Assembly: GCA_964016875.1 (NCBI GenBank)
Contig: OZ024728.1
Span: forward strand, 28,691,328-28,755,327
Direction: 5' to 3'
Origin: Fallopia convolvulus
Taxonomy: Eukaryota; Streptophyta; Magnoliopsida; Caryophyllales; Polygonaceae
Length of the DNA stretch: 64,000 nt
In this document: positions 45,401 through 56,663 of the stretch, piece after piece
Layout: every line of letters starts with the position of its first letter
How positions within the stretch are numbered: the stretch's first letter is position 1
Notes under the pieces: model-generated
What the model was told of the DNA's origin: nothing
The model's database searches: none
What the model saw: only the letters and a program-made list of their open reading frames with translations
Program-made: the position numbers and the translations under genes

Positions 45401-47955
45401 CACCTATTCGGGGGATCGAGCATCGCATCGATCTCATTCCCGGTGCTTCATTGCCGAACCGGGCTGCATATAGGGCGTCGCCTAAGGAAACTCAAGAACT
45501 ACAACGCCAAGTCCAATCTCTTTTGGACAAGGGTTATGTTCGAGAGTCCCTTGGCCCGTGTGCGGTCCCGGTTATTTTGGTGCCGAAGAAGGATGGTTCT
45601 TGGAGGATGTGCGTGGACTGCCGTGCCATCAACCAAATCACCATCAAATACCGCCACCCGATTCCCCGCTTGGATGACATGCTAGACGAGTTGCATGGTG
45701 TCGTGCTGTTTACAAAGATTGATTTGAGGAGCGGCTACCACCAAATTCGGATGCAAGAAGGGGACGAGTGGAAGACGGCTTTTAAGACCAAACATGGTCT
45801 TTATGAGTGGTTGGTGATGCCCTTCGGCCTCACTAATGCTGCTTCTACTTTTATGAGACTGATGAACTTTGTTTTGCGTAAATTTTTGGGACTTTTCGTC
45901 GTCGTGTATTTTGATGACATTTTAGTTTATAATAGAACTTTGGACTCTCACGCGGGGCACCTTAGGCAGGTGTTAGAATGCCTCCGCGAACACTCTTTGT
46001 ATGTAAATTTGGACAAATGTGTGTTTTGCTCGGATACGACGAATTTTCTTGGCTTCGTCATATCCAAGGATGGCCTACGAGTGGATTTTGACAAAATACG
46101 GGCCATCCGTGAGTGGCCAACCCCAACGACCCCGACCATGGTTCGTTCTTTTCTGGGGCTAGCTGGTTTCTATCGGCGATTTGTCAAGGACTTTAGTTCT
46201 ATTGCCGGGCCACTCCATTCTTTGACCAAGAAGGCAGCCACAATAAAGTGGATGCCGCATCACGAGGCCGCCTTCGAGGCCTTGAAAGATGCTTTATGCC
46301 GAGCCCCGGTCCTGCAATTGTCGGACTTCTCTAAGCGCTTCGAGATCGAGTGCGACGCTTCCGACTATGGTATTGGCGGCGTACTCCTTCAAGAGCAACG
46401 GCCTATCGCTTACTTTAGCGAGAAGCTAGCAGGGGCTACCCTTAATTATCCGACCTATGATAAAGAGCTTTACGCTCTTATTCGGGTCCTTAAGACGTGG
46501 GAACACTATCTATGGCCAAGCGAGTTCGTAATTCATACGGATCACGCGGCCTTGGCTTATCTCAAGAGTCAAACGACTCTGAATAGGCGCCACGCACGTT
46601 GGGTTGAGTACATGGAGACGTTTCCATACGTCATCGCGCATAAAAAAGGTAAAGAGAACGTCGTCGCCGACGCCCTCTCAAGAAGGTACATTCTGTTGAC
46701 CCAACTTCATTCTAAGTTGCTCGGATTCGCAATGATCAAGGAATTATACGCCTCAGATCCGTATTTTTCCTCAATCATTAAAGATCTCTAGCACTCTCGC
46801 ATCCATGAGTCCTTCTTCTTGGACAATGGTTATCTTTACCGAGCTGGGAAGCTTTGCATTCCGGCCTCATCGGTGAGACACTTATTGCTCCAAGAGGCTC
46901 ATGATGGCCGAGGCCACTTTGGCATAGCCAAAACGTTGGCAGCACTTTGTGAGCATTTTTTCTGGCCTCACATGGCTCGAGATGTAAACAAGAACTGTCA
47001 AAGTTGTGTGCCGTGTCATACTGCCAAGTCTCGGTCAGAACCACATGGCCTTTACACGCCCCTACCTATTCCCGACGCCCCGTGGGAAGATCTTTCCATG
47101 GATTTTATCACGGGACTCCCAATGTCGAGGCGTGGAAAGGATTCGATATTTGTAGTCGTGGACCGGTTTTCCAAAATGGCCCACTTCATTGCTTGTAAAG
47201 GGACTAATAATGCGGTGGAAATCGCTAATTTGTTCTTTGAACATGTGGTGAAGCTACACGGTATTCCTCGCACTATCGTTAGTGATAGGGACACCAAGTT
47301 TTGCAGCCATTTTTGGAGAACGCTTTGGGGGAAGTTAGGAACATTACTCCTGTTTTCTACTGCTTATCACCCCCAGACCGATGGTCAGACTGAGGTGACC
47401 AATCGGACCTTGGGCACTCTTCTTCGGACGATGCTCAAGGCAAACCCACGTCGGTGGGAGGACTTACTTTTCCATGTTGAGTTTGCGTATAACAGGTCCT
47501 ACCACTCTGCGACGAAGATGACCCCCTTCGAGGTGGTCTATGGGCGTAACCCTCACACGCCGATGGACTTGGTGTCTTTGCCTTTCAAGCCCGAGGAGCA
47601 TGTCGACGCGGCCAACCGCGCCGACCATATCCGACGCCTACATGAGCGCACCAAGGCCCAACTGCTGAAACGCTCGGATCAATACGCGGCCCAACGGAAC
47701 AAGGGACGCCGCACTTTGATCTTTGAGCCCGGAGATTTGGTGTGGGTCCATCTTCGGAAGGAACGTTTTCCCGCTGCTCGGAAGACGAAGCTACACCCAC
47801 GAGGGGACGGTCCTTTCAAGGTCCTCCGGCGCATCAACGACAACTCTTACATCATCGACCTCCCGGGTACATACAACATTTCCGCTTCCTTCAATGTCTC
47901 GGATCTCTCTCCATATATAGATCCCGAGTATCATGACGAGGAAACGAGGACGTGA
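42493..47955 (+). pseudogene. Gypsy gag-protease-RT-RNase H-integrase polyprotein, one internal stop
   Basis: One reading frame runs 1,820 codons from ATG 42493, broken only by a TAG at 46789-46791 (codon 1433), between RNase H and integrase. Domains: Asp/Glu/Arg-rich N-terminus (residues 1-330); capsid core (about 340-500, FISWLQGTEHVL, MWWNRFESD, MKRKFIPPEYKEK); CCHC knuckle (565-578, CYLCGGRGHLKRDC); protease DSG at 666; RT with YFDDILVY at 1139; RNase H with DASDYGIGG from 1288; integrase with the HHCC region, DFITGLP, SDRDTKF, QTEVTNR, and the C-terminal GDGPFKVL segment. Catalytic residues look intact. It is a full-length plant Gypsy polyprotein, lost by a single nonsense change, and is the best-preserved gene in the window. 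Confidence 0.93.
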
Positions 47956-48260
47956 GCCCCACATTGACGGCGAGCCAAGAAGAGGAAGACATGTCCGTGC
48001 GCTCCGACGGACCCATCACTCGAGCCAGGACCCGCGCCATTACTCGAGCAACGACCTCCATCATCACGCGAGCCTTCGCAAGCTACGGCGCATCCATCGG
48101 CGCGCCCACAGTCACATGCCTCGTCACCGTCGAAGGCGCACCGAGTCCCCAGCCCGACGCTCCGCACCGCGGTGCCGAGAACCTCATCCTCGGTACCATG
48201 CCAGTCGCGACCGCCGAGCACCATACCATGTCGGGCCACCCCTGCATGGGAACTTGAGGT
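47956..48260 (+). other. Polyprotein tail region and possible LTR start
   Basis: In a shifted frame (47952-48257) the text SDGPITRARTRAITRAT appears, a tail motif of plant Gypsy polyproteins, so the last residues may be encoded beyond the formal stop after a one- or two-base shift. A purine tract GAGGAAACGAGGACG (47939-47953) could be the polypurine tract, which would start the 3' LTR near 47954 and put the tail inside the LTR. This boundary is uncertain. Confidence 0.45.
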
Positions 48261-48876
48261 TCTGGTGCGCCTCGGCCTCGACACTCGAGGTTCGAGTGCG
48301 CACCAGCCCCGTCGACGCCGAAGTTATGCCGCACCTCGTGTCGCGACATGCCCTTGGCGCACCGACGCCTTGTCACGACCTTGTCGCGACACTCGCGACT
48401 AGGCCACCGTGACCTATCTATGTTTCTTACTATTTTTAGCATTATTTCCTTTCCGAAACATTTCTCATTATGTCATTTCTATTTTTTATGAGTTTTGGGC
48501 TTGGGCTTGCGCATTGGGCCGCGTGCGTGCATCTCCCATGAGCCGCCCTTGCCACTAGGTTAAAACTAGGGTTTGCGTGCCTTTTTCTCTATAAAAGAGG
48601 CACGCCCCCTTCATTGTTTCTTACGCTTTGAATGAACTATTGTTATGCTGTCGAGATTACTCCAGAACTACTTCTAAAAGGCGTCACCCAATTTCTCATC
48701 TCATCCCATACTCTTCCGATCTCCCTCAAAAGAGATCACCTTCTCAATCCTTTCAATTCTCACTCAAACCCCGTCTAGGCGTTAATTCGTCTCAAATCTA
48801 TCGGTTACACACGTGAGAAGACCATTTACGAGTCCAACGATCGATCCTTCGTGAATCCTTCAACGGGGTTCACATC
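48149..48876 (+). repeat. 3' LTR of the inner Gypsy element
   Basis: It matches 40838-41573 to the end GGTTCACATCA. A TATAAAAG box lies at 48590-48597. The stated start is only the left limit of homology with the truncated 5' copy; the real LTR may start about 200 bp earlier. Confidence 0.8.
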
Positions 48877-49098
48877 ACAAAGCTATCCAAAATATGAGAA
48901 TAATTCAGCCAAGATGTCAAGTTATGAGATAAAAGTAAGGAAGAAGTGTTCCCCGAATGGCATGCACATCGTAGCTTGGGACAGTTTTCAGCTCCGAATT
49001 GTTCAAGGTTGTTCTCTGAGCTCCAAACTTCAAATTGAGCGATTCCAAGTCCCAGATTTAGCTCAAGGAGTCTACTTCATTTCCTCCAAATTTGAGCA
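48877..49098 (-). other. Outer-element interior, unassigned
   Basis: This joins the end of the inner 3' LTR to the outer gag-protease frame. It has no recognisable motif and does not match the missing end of the outer LTR, which shows that the inner element is not a simple insertion into that LTR. Confidence 0.5.
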
Positions 49099-49950
49099 TC
49101 ATTCGACCACTGAGTTGTAAGTTACACCATTTTTTCCAAGGTGGTGCAGATTTATCCGAGAAGGAAGTTTCACTTTCCTCTTTCGGGTTGGCCAAAAATA
49201 GGGGCGTAGAAGGCCGCTTATGGCTAGATTCTTGTCCTTCTTTTCCTCTTGATGAGCAAGCTTCTTCCTTTTCTCCTTGGCTAGGTAATCCAACACTATC
49301 TCATCGGAAGACATCGGTTGCAAAATCACCTTCTTTCCCTCCATTTGGAAGTGGTATTCGTTGGATATTCCATCATGGATCGCTTTCTTGTCAAATTGCC
49401 AATGGCGTCCCAATAATAGATGACAAGCGGTCATCGGGACAATGTCACACTCCACCTCACCCTTGTATGGCCCTATAGAAAAAGAAATACGAGCCCTCTC
49501 CTTGACTTGGATAGGGGCGTTAGAGTTCAACCAACACAAAGGGTAAGGTAAAGGTTGAGGAGTAGTACTCAAAGAAAACCTATCCACCACCTCTTGACTA
49601 ATAATATTGCAACATGAACCGCTATCAATAATCACACTGCATACCTTATCCACGATCTTACATCGAGTGTGAAAGATAACTTCCCGTCGACTAGGCGTGG
49701 TGGTATTCTCCGTCATGAAGAGTGTTTGTGGGACCACCAAGCACTCTCCATCCTCTCGTGTCTTCTTGAGCTCCCCCTCTTGAGGCACTTTTGTCCTCTT
49801 GTCCAGCCCTAGGATTCGGCTCTCCAAAGCATCAAAACTTGCCTCCATGGCTTGAAAAGATTGTAGTAGGGACCTAACCATGGCCTTGACCGAGTTGGAA
49901 GACTCCTCATCGACCTTTTGTTTGTCTTTTTCATCACCTACACTTGCCAT
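49099..49950 (-). pseudogene. Outer Gypsy gag remnant fused to protease
   Basis: I place the start at ATG 49950 (MASVGDEKDKQKVDEE) rather than 49989, because the acidic N-terminus is gag-like and the extra 13 residues are hydrophobic leader translation. After about 70 gag residues (FQAMEASFDALESRILGLDKR, coiled-coil-like) the frame passes straight to a complete protease: VIFHTRCKIV, VCSVIIDSGSCCNII, CHLLLGRHWQFD. The capsid core and knuckle are missing, so an in-frame internal deletion fused the two. The frame then runs out in Lys-rich text. The protease closely resembles that of the inner element. Confidence 0.85.
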
Positions 49951-49989
49951 CTCAACAAACCAAGTAATAAGCAAGGGTATAGAATGCAC

Positions 49990-50814
49990 ACGAAATAATC
50001 ACCAATACTTGCTCGAGATGAAAATCCGACAAGTTGCAAGTATTTAAAGGACAACAAAGGACAACCAAGAGAAAGACTCACCACACACTTATCAAAAAGA
50101 ACAATGCTAGGAAGCTACTAAACACCAAGAACAACAAGCATCAAGTATAGAAAATTTTAGGCCTTTGCTAGGCTCCACGATTTGACTACTCTTTCCGTGC
50201 CCGGCCCCTTATTAGCTTTACGCCGCCGAGCAAGGTTTTTCTAGTCTTGTTTTCTTTTCCTATGCCTGGCCCCTTAATAGCTTTACGCCGCCGGCAAGGT
50301 TTTTCTGATTTCTTTTCTGTTTTTGGTTTAGCAAAAGATTTCAAAGACAACTTAAACCACAACACAAGATGTTCCGTCTTGGTGTCGTTCCGGTATCCTA
50401 TCACCGAACCATTCAACAAGCATGTAATGAAACGGATTAAGGCTGGTTTTGGACACACCAATCCATGTTTTTCAGCTCACAAGAATCAGCCAAGACTTAT
50501 TGAAATCAATTACTAATTGAAGGCATTAATCAAGATAGAGAAACAACCCTTCAACTACTAAAATTTTGAGAACCTTTGGTGTTCTTACCCATGGGATTTT
50601 CGACCAGAAAAACAGCCATGGATCTTCACCATACTCGGCCAAGAACAACAACAAACAAGGACACAAATCCCACACAACACAAGACAACAATCAACAATAA
50701 GTCTCATGCATAAACACATGAAGGTTTCGGCCAAGTGGCTACTTGCAACGAGTGGTCTTTCAAATTCGAAACAAGGTTTATATGGCGATACCTTCGCTAG
50801 GATCTGATACCACT
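49990..50814 (-). other. Leader and primer site of the outer Gypsy element
   Basis: An untranslated leader of about 0.8 kb. Minus-strand TGGTATCAGATC at 50812-50801 is the primer site, two bases from the LTR at 50815. A duplicated GCCCGGCCCCTTA..TAGCTTTACGCCGCCG phrase occurs near 50200-50230 and 50265-50295. Confidence 0.7.
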
Positions 50815-51946
50815 TGATGTTCAGACAGATGGTGTAGATGATGGTGCAAAGAGATCGCCGAAGAGTGGACGGAAATCTTCACTTGGTTCGAAGGTGGTGG
50901 AGCTCGGTGGCTGAATTTTGTCTAGGAAAAAAAGGGTAGATCTCCCTCGTCCGGACTCGGAATTGGGTGATTCCAAAGCCCAGAGTTATATCTTGGAGTC
51001 TAGTTTAATCCCTCAAAAGTTAAGGGCCAGATGATGTGTACATTGAAAGATATGTCGATTATACTGAAGTGGTGCAGAAACCACCAAGATGGAAATGGAA
51101 CAATTGAAAATGGAATGACGGAGTGATGGATATGGATGTTGCCCTTGGATATGACTAAGCAAGAACAACAAACTAGATTTCCAGAGTGTCGGATATGACT
51201 CACCAACGTTCTAACAAGAGATTGAACGAAAAACAAACGAAGGAAACTTAGATTGAAAACAAGTAAAGAGAGAGCAATTTCTTTGTTCAAGTCTAAAAGG
51301 AAAATGGAGGCTTGGCACGAAATTATAACCTAGGTTTCACACTTCACCTAATCAGCCACCAACCTTAGAGAAATTATAAAAAAACAACCCGTAAAATCCA
51401 AGCACAAACTAATTGTCCTTATCCGTCAAAAAACTTGTCGGAACACGAGTCAAAAGGAGACTCCAACCTTCTTCTTTGTAAACCTTTGGAAACTTATGAT
51501 CCATGAGCTCCTCCTTGATCTTGTCAAGCATTGCCCTAGCATGTGCTCGAGTGATGCGCCCAAGATAGAGCGTGGTGCCTTGACTTGGCTCCTGAGCGCC
51601 TCAGACACCGGCCTTGGAAATGTGTCCAAATGAAGACTCTCCCTTGTCGTGCAAATTGGACTTGGCATTAGGGCTAGAATCCTCAATCAAGTCATGGACC
51701 AAAGAACCATAAAAAGTGCTCAGAGAAATGGCCCCATCAAGCCTAGGCACGAGCGCGCCCAATGGAGTCGTGAGCAAGGGCGCACAACCAGGTGTCGATG
51801 TTGTGGGCGTTGTGTGCAAGGGCGCGCGCCATGGCGCGTCGTAGGGCTGGAGTGGAACGCAAGATGGCTCAGCGTGGGGCTCGGTACCGAGGGGCACGAC
51901 CTCAGTAGAGGGCTCGGTATAAGGCTTGATAGACGAACTCACATCA
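50815..51946 (-). repeat. 5' LTR of the outer Gypsy element (1,132 bp)
   Basis: On the minus strand it runs from TGATGTGAGTTCG to CTGAACATCA, next to the target duplication TACTA at 51947-51951. It contains TCGGTACCGA at 51881-51890. The long minus-strand open frame inside it (51942-51601) is the LTR copy of the polyprotein tail coding described for the other LTR, not a separate gene. Confidence 0.92.
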
Positions 51947-54197
51947 TACTATGATGTTGGCAAGTAACTTGCCTCGGTCCTTTTGGGCTGAGGCAGTCAG
52001 TACCGCTTGCTACATCATAAATCGAGCTACCATTCGTTCGAATTTTTCTAAGACTCCATATGAACTAATCAGGGGAAGAAAGCCAAATATTTCCCACTTG
52101 AAAGTCTTTGGATTCTGGTGCTTTGTTCACAACAACGGAAAAGACGAGCTCGGCAAGTTTGATCCAAGGAGTGACGAAGACATCTTTCTAGGCTATGCAT
52201 CCAACAATAAGGCTTACAAGGTGTTCAATAAAAGGAGAAAGAATTTTGAGGAAAGCATTCATGTTGTCTTTGACTAGACCAAAAATGGAGGGAACATGTC
52301 AGGGAACGAGGAAGTACTGAAGGTTCTAAACTCATATTCGGATGATGAAGTGGATCCAGATTCAAATACACAAGCTCCAAATGAAGAAGTCACTACTTCC
52401 AATTCAGACGTGGATGGAGATGACACAGAAGGTACATCAAATTCTGAAGGTGATACTCCACAAAATGAAGATCAAGTGGAAGAAACATCTCCTGGAACGA
52501 TTGCTCAACAAGAACAAGAGGAGTCAACAATAGATCCCACTCAAATCGAAGTAAAAAATTATCATCAAAAGTGGGATCATCCTGTTCACAACATCATCAC
52601 TCCATACGAAAAAGGTGTGCTCACTCGTTCCTCTCTTAAGAATTTTTGTGTTTTCAATGAATTATCTCTTTTGCAGATCCAAAGAATGTGAAGGAGGCAC
52701 TAAAAGATCCTGACTGGATAGTTGCTATGAGGAGCTACATCAGTTCGAGAGAAACAAAGTATGGAGATTAGTTCCCAAGCCAGAACACAAGATGGCCATA
52801 GGAACAAAGTGGGTATTTAGGAACAAACTTGATGACACCGGGGTTGTCACAAGGAACAAGGCAAGGCTTGTAGCAAAAGGGTACAATCAACAAGAAGGGA
52901 TCGACTACGATGAAACGTACGCTCCTGTTGCAAGAATAGAATCCGTCTGTCTTCTAATCGCCTATGCTGCTCACAAAGGATTCAAACTTTATCAAATGGA
53001 TGTGAAGACAGCTTTCCTGAATGGGTACCTACAAGAGGAGGTTTATGTGTTGCAGCCTCCAGGGTTTGAAGATGTTGATCACCTTGACCATGTCTACATG
53101 CTGGATAAGGCTCTCTATGGTCTTAAATAGGCGCCTCGTGCTAAGTATGATACATTCGTCTAGTTTCTATTATCCAATGGGTACAGACGTGGTGTGATTG
53201 ACAAAACCTTGTTCCTAAGGGAACAAGACAGTGATGTTTTAGTAGTTCAAGTATATGTTGATGATATTATATTTGGTTCTACTAATCCTAAACTTGTAGA
53301 AAGCTTCAAGAATCTGATGAGCAGTGAGTTTGAGATGAGCATGATCGGTGAACTCACTTTCTTTCTTGGTCTACAAGTGTTACAAAGCGATGAGGGAACG
53401 AAGGTACATCAACAAAAGTATATCAAGGAGCTATTGAAGAAGTATGGTATGGATTCTATGAAACCTTTTGATACTCCTATTTCTCCTAATACTCGACTTG
53501 ATGCTGATCTTAATGGTGTTGATGTTGATCAAACGATGTACCGAGGCATGATCGGTTCTCTATTGTACCTAACGGCCAGTCGACTAGATATTATGTTCAG
53601 TGTGTGTCTTTGTGCTAGATTCCAGGCTAATCCTAAAGAAACACATCTGAAAGAAGTGAAGAGAATTCTGCTCTACTTGAAAGGGAACGATGGGTTTTGT
53701 CTATGGTATCCAAGACATAACTCGTTCAATCTTGTTGGATTCTCGGATGCAGATTTTGCAGGTCACTTGGTAGATAGGAAGAGCACATCAGGTATGGCCC
53801 AATTTCTTGGTCCTTGCTTGGTGTCTTGGGGATGAAGAAGTAAAATTCGGTTGCTCTTTCTACGGCTGAAGCGGAGTATGTCGCAGCAGCCGCCTATTGT
53901 TCTCGGGTTTTGTGGTTAAAACAACAACTGGTGGATTTTGGTATGCCTCTTGATACTATTCCTATCTTATGTGATAATACAAGTGCTATCAATATCTCCA
54001 AGAATGCGGTGCATCATTCTAGAACCAAACATATAGATATTCGACATCATTTCTTAAGAGATAATGTTGAAAAAAGTTTTATCAAGATGGATCATTGTAG
54101 GATTGAAAATTAAGTGGCAGATATTTTCACCAAGTCTTTAGACAGAAAACCCTATGAGCATTTGAGGATGTTGCTAGGAATGATTTCCTTTGAGTAA
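51947..54197 (+). pseudogene. SIRE integrase C-terminus, RT and RNase H
   Basis: The integrase resumes at the second TACTA with MMLASNLPRSFWAEAV and runs through KPNISHLKVFGFWCF and LGKFDPRSDEDIFLGY to 52277. A variable acidic linker follows (52296-52560). RT: TKWVFRNKLDD, ARLVAKGYNQQEGIDY, MDVKTAFLNGYL, then YVDDIIFGS at about 53256. RNase H: SDADFAGHLVDRKSTSG, and the final segment TKHIDIRHHFLRD and ADIFTKSL (to 54197). Stops at 53128, 53161 and 54112 and a shift near 53835 inactivate it. Most of the stops fit C-to-T changes in Gln codons. Confidence 0.9.
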
Positions 54198-55040
54198 ACA
54201 AGTCCCGATCCTCTATTCCCTTAGTGCCTGACTAAGGAGGTAACTTCTCAGGGAACTACGTATCATTCGACATGTTTTCTAATGGCTTATATCCTTCCTC
54301 TATGCATTGATGTTATATATATTAGAAATTGTTAAGTGTTGCATGCTAAAAGGAACTAAAGCTGAAATGTTTACATCCAAGATTTTCTTTTAGCCCAAAA
54401 TAACCAACTTGATCTCTTCTATCCCTCACTTCAAGCCGAAATGATGGTTGGTTATAAGTTGTCCTTTATCCTGGTCCAAACAAACGTTCCCTATGAACCC
54501 CCTTTGATTACCTTTAAACGGGGAATAATTGTTTGGATGTCAAAAATATTCCAAGCCCACAAAAAGTTTGAATGGAACATCTCTTATCCCTTGTCCGTTC
54601 AAACAAGCCTTTTTATCTACTTATGGCAACGAGGAATGGAACTAGTGGTTTGGAGTTTGTGATTTTTGAAGGAACATCTTTGATTAAAATTGAAGATTTT
54701 TCTAGAAAGGAACAGTTGTCTATGCAACTAAGATGGGACACAGTGTGATAGCCGTTGTGACTACGAGTTTGAAAATCCAGTCGTTGCACAGTGCTTTTGC
54801 AAGGAACGATAGGACGTTTTGTGCAGTCTTGATTTAATGGCGGTGTAAAAATCATATCGAAACTCTTAGCCGTTAAGATATGGATAGAAGATCTTGGGAA
54901 GATTATGATCTTTATCAACAAGGAAAGAGGTGTGCTTTATAATCCCTTCTCTCGGTCATTACTTTTTCACCGCACCTCTGTTTTTACCTTCCAAAACCCT
55001 AATCTTCTTCAAGCTTCAAGCTTTCTTCTCTTTCACATCA
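54198..55040 (+). other. SIRE spacer between pol and the 3' ORF
   Basis: No gene is seen. This AT-rich spacer of about 0.85 kb ends in a pyrimidine-rich leader (54960-55040) just before the ORF start, including TTTTCACCGCACC and a TTATAATCCC word that might be a subgenomic promoter; that role is a guess. Confidence 0.5.
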
Positions 55041-56663
55041 ATGGCTTCCTCTTCAAACACCCATGCCCTAAACTTTGTTGGACTTGATGCCTCCGAGATC
55101 GAAGCTCTTCAAGCTCGACTCGAATCTCTCAAAAATGCCAAACTTTCTTCTCCCTCTCCCGTTTCTTAGCTTGAAACCCAGTTTCATGTCGTGGCTACCA
55201 TCGGAGAAGAGGCCATTGCTAAGGCCTCGTATGAGAAGGATGCTCTTCCCGAGGAACCAGAGAAGGACCCCTCAATGGTCCCCTCTGAAACAGGGGAAGG
55301 AAAAGAGGGTCAGGATGAGTCGGAAAAGGAAGAGGTCAACTCGCCTCCTAAGGAAACCACCAACAAACCAGAAAAGGTGGAAGTTTTGTCGGTGAATCAG
55401 CGCCCAGGATGGGTCAAGCCGATAAGCCAAGGCAAGCGAAAGGCTAGGAAGAAAGTCCCTCCCCATCCTTCTCAGATCCTTCATATCTTTGAGTCGGAAC
55501 GAAATCCTTCCCCTGCTCCCAAAAAGGCAAAGACTGCTCCAATGGGAACCAAGTACAGTCTTCGATCCACCGCCACCACCTCAAAGAAAACGGTGGTTGA
55601 GGAGTCTTCTGAGGAAGAAGATCCCGAAGAAGATGAAGAGGAAGTTGGCACTAATCCTGAAGAGGCCGAGACTAAAGAAAAGGTGGAATCTGGTGATGAT
55701 GGTGATGAAGAAGAGGAGGAGGTGGAAGAAGAGGTTGAGAAGGACCTCAAGTCTGCTAAGGCAAAGGAAAAGTTGCCAATGGAACCAGAGGGTGTTTCTA
55801 AGAAGGTTACAAAGAAAGTCGTCGCTCCTCTGGTGATCGACGAGGAATTTCTGAAAGAGAATGACTTGGAGGAGTTTTGAGAACTTTTCAAGTTCCAAGG
55901 ATGGGAAAAGATTTAGGATTCAAAGGTCAAGTTAGATGTGTCTGTCCTTGCTAATTTCTTCTCGACCTATCAACTGGCTGATCATGTTAGATGTACCTCC
56001 GAAATCTCTTTCTCTCTGGGGGTTGTTGCAAAGATTTTGAAGGTTCCTAGTGAAGGCTATGGTCAGTTGCATAGTTCAAGCAATTGGCCAAGGAACAAGG
56101 CTCAACTAATTAAGCGCATTATGGGAAAGGCGTCTTGTGCTGGTCCGTACTCCACTGGTGATCTGGGATACACTGCAAGGATTGCACACCAGTTTCTGAT
56201 CAAGGTTGTGGTTCCCAGGCTGGAGAAAAGGAACACGCTCACCATCAATGACATGATTCTATTGGATAAGTTTCTAAGGAGGGAACGCATCAATCTTCCT
56301 GAGATTGTAATGAGACAAATGGCCAAGTGCACGGGGAAGAATCATGGTTTGCCTTACCCACATTTTGTGAAGGCTATTCTGAAGGAGAAGAATGTGTATT
56401 ATCCTTCGCGTAAGGAGTCTTTTGGATTACCCTTGGATATGCGCAATATCTCGAGGATGAACTACCAGGGTGATTCAAAGGGAACAGCCGCAAAGAAGAC
56501 TGCCCAAATGGATGTTGGGATCTCTTCGATGAGTGAAGGTCTTACTGCCAAGATGTTGATCGAGCTTCAAAAACTTTCCTCTCAGCTGAGTACCGTGATT
56601 GGTTACCTGGCTAAGAGAGACACGGACACTGTTGCTACTGATTCTACCTCCTCCGAACCATGA
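55041..56663 (+). pseudogene. SIRE envelope-position ORF, two stops
   Basis: ATG 55041 (MASSSNTHALNF) opens a frame stopped at 55167; the text continues 55191-55880 and 55938-56663 in one more frame. Features: a short N-terminal helix; an extended Glu/Lys/Pro-rich disordered part with a strongly acidic run (about 55600-55740, many consecutive Glu); a basic KGKRKARKK-like patch near 55430; and a globular C-terminal part (FFSTYQLADHVRC, GYTARIAHQFLIKVVVPRL, LTINDMILLDKFLRRERINLP). No signal peptide or membrane span is visible. SIRE elements are known for an extra ORF here, often called env-like; a nuclear or nucleic-acid role fits this composition better, but that is inference. Confidence 0.82.

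Larger units (their letters stand above)
40838..48876 (+). mobile_element. Inner Gypsy element, nearly intact coding region (CRM-like)
   Basis: Homologous terminal blocks (40838-41573 and about 48149-48876) flank a primer site and a long polyprotein. No chromodomain is visible after the integrase. The DLVWVHLRKERFP, GDGPFKVL and GPITRAR text is what I associate with the CRM group of chromoviruses; that assignment is tentative. No target duplication was found (CAAAG follows 48876), and the left LTR starts abruptly at the outer element's TCGGTACCGA word, so its 5' edge is truncated. Confidence 0.85.
39876..51946 (-). mobile_element. Outer nested Gypsy element, pol-deleted, in SIRE integrase
   Basis: Target duplication TACTA (39871-39875 and 51947-51951) and termini TGATGT..ACATCA define it. 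Orientation is minus: the 5' LTR is 50815-51946, the primer site 50801-50812, and gag-protease 49950-49099. Nearly all pol is missing, and the interior between about 49098 and the left LTR is replaced by another Gypsy element. The left LTR lacks its last 60 bp or so, so the inner element did not arrive by simple insertion; a deletion or recombination removed sequence at the 40837/40838 junction. Confidence 0.9.

Noticed and set aside
51601..51942. 113-codon minus-strand frame at 51601-51942 as a host gene
   Set aside because: It lies wholly inside an LTR and has a counterpart in the other LTR, so it is element sequence.
54441..54921. Short ORFs between SIRE pol and its 3' ORF
   Set aside because: No motif or start context; this spacer is normally untranslated in SIRE elements.
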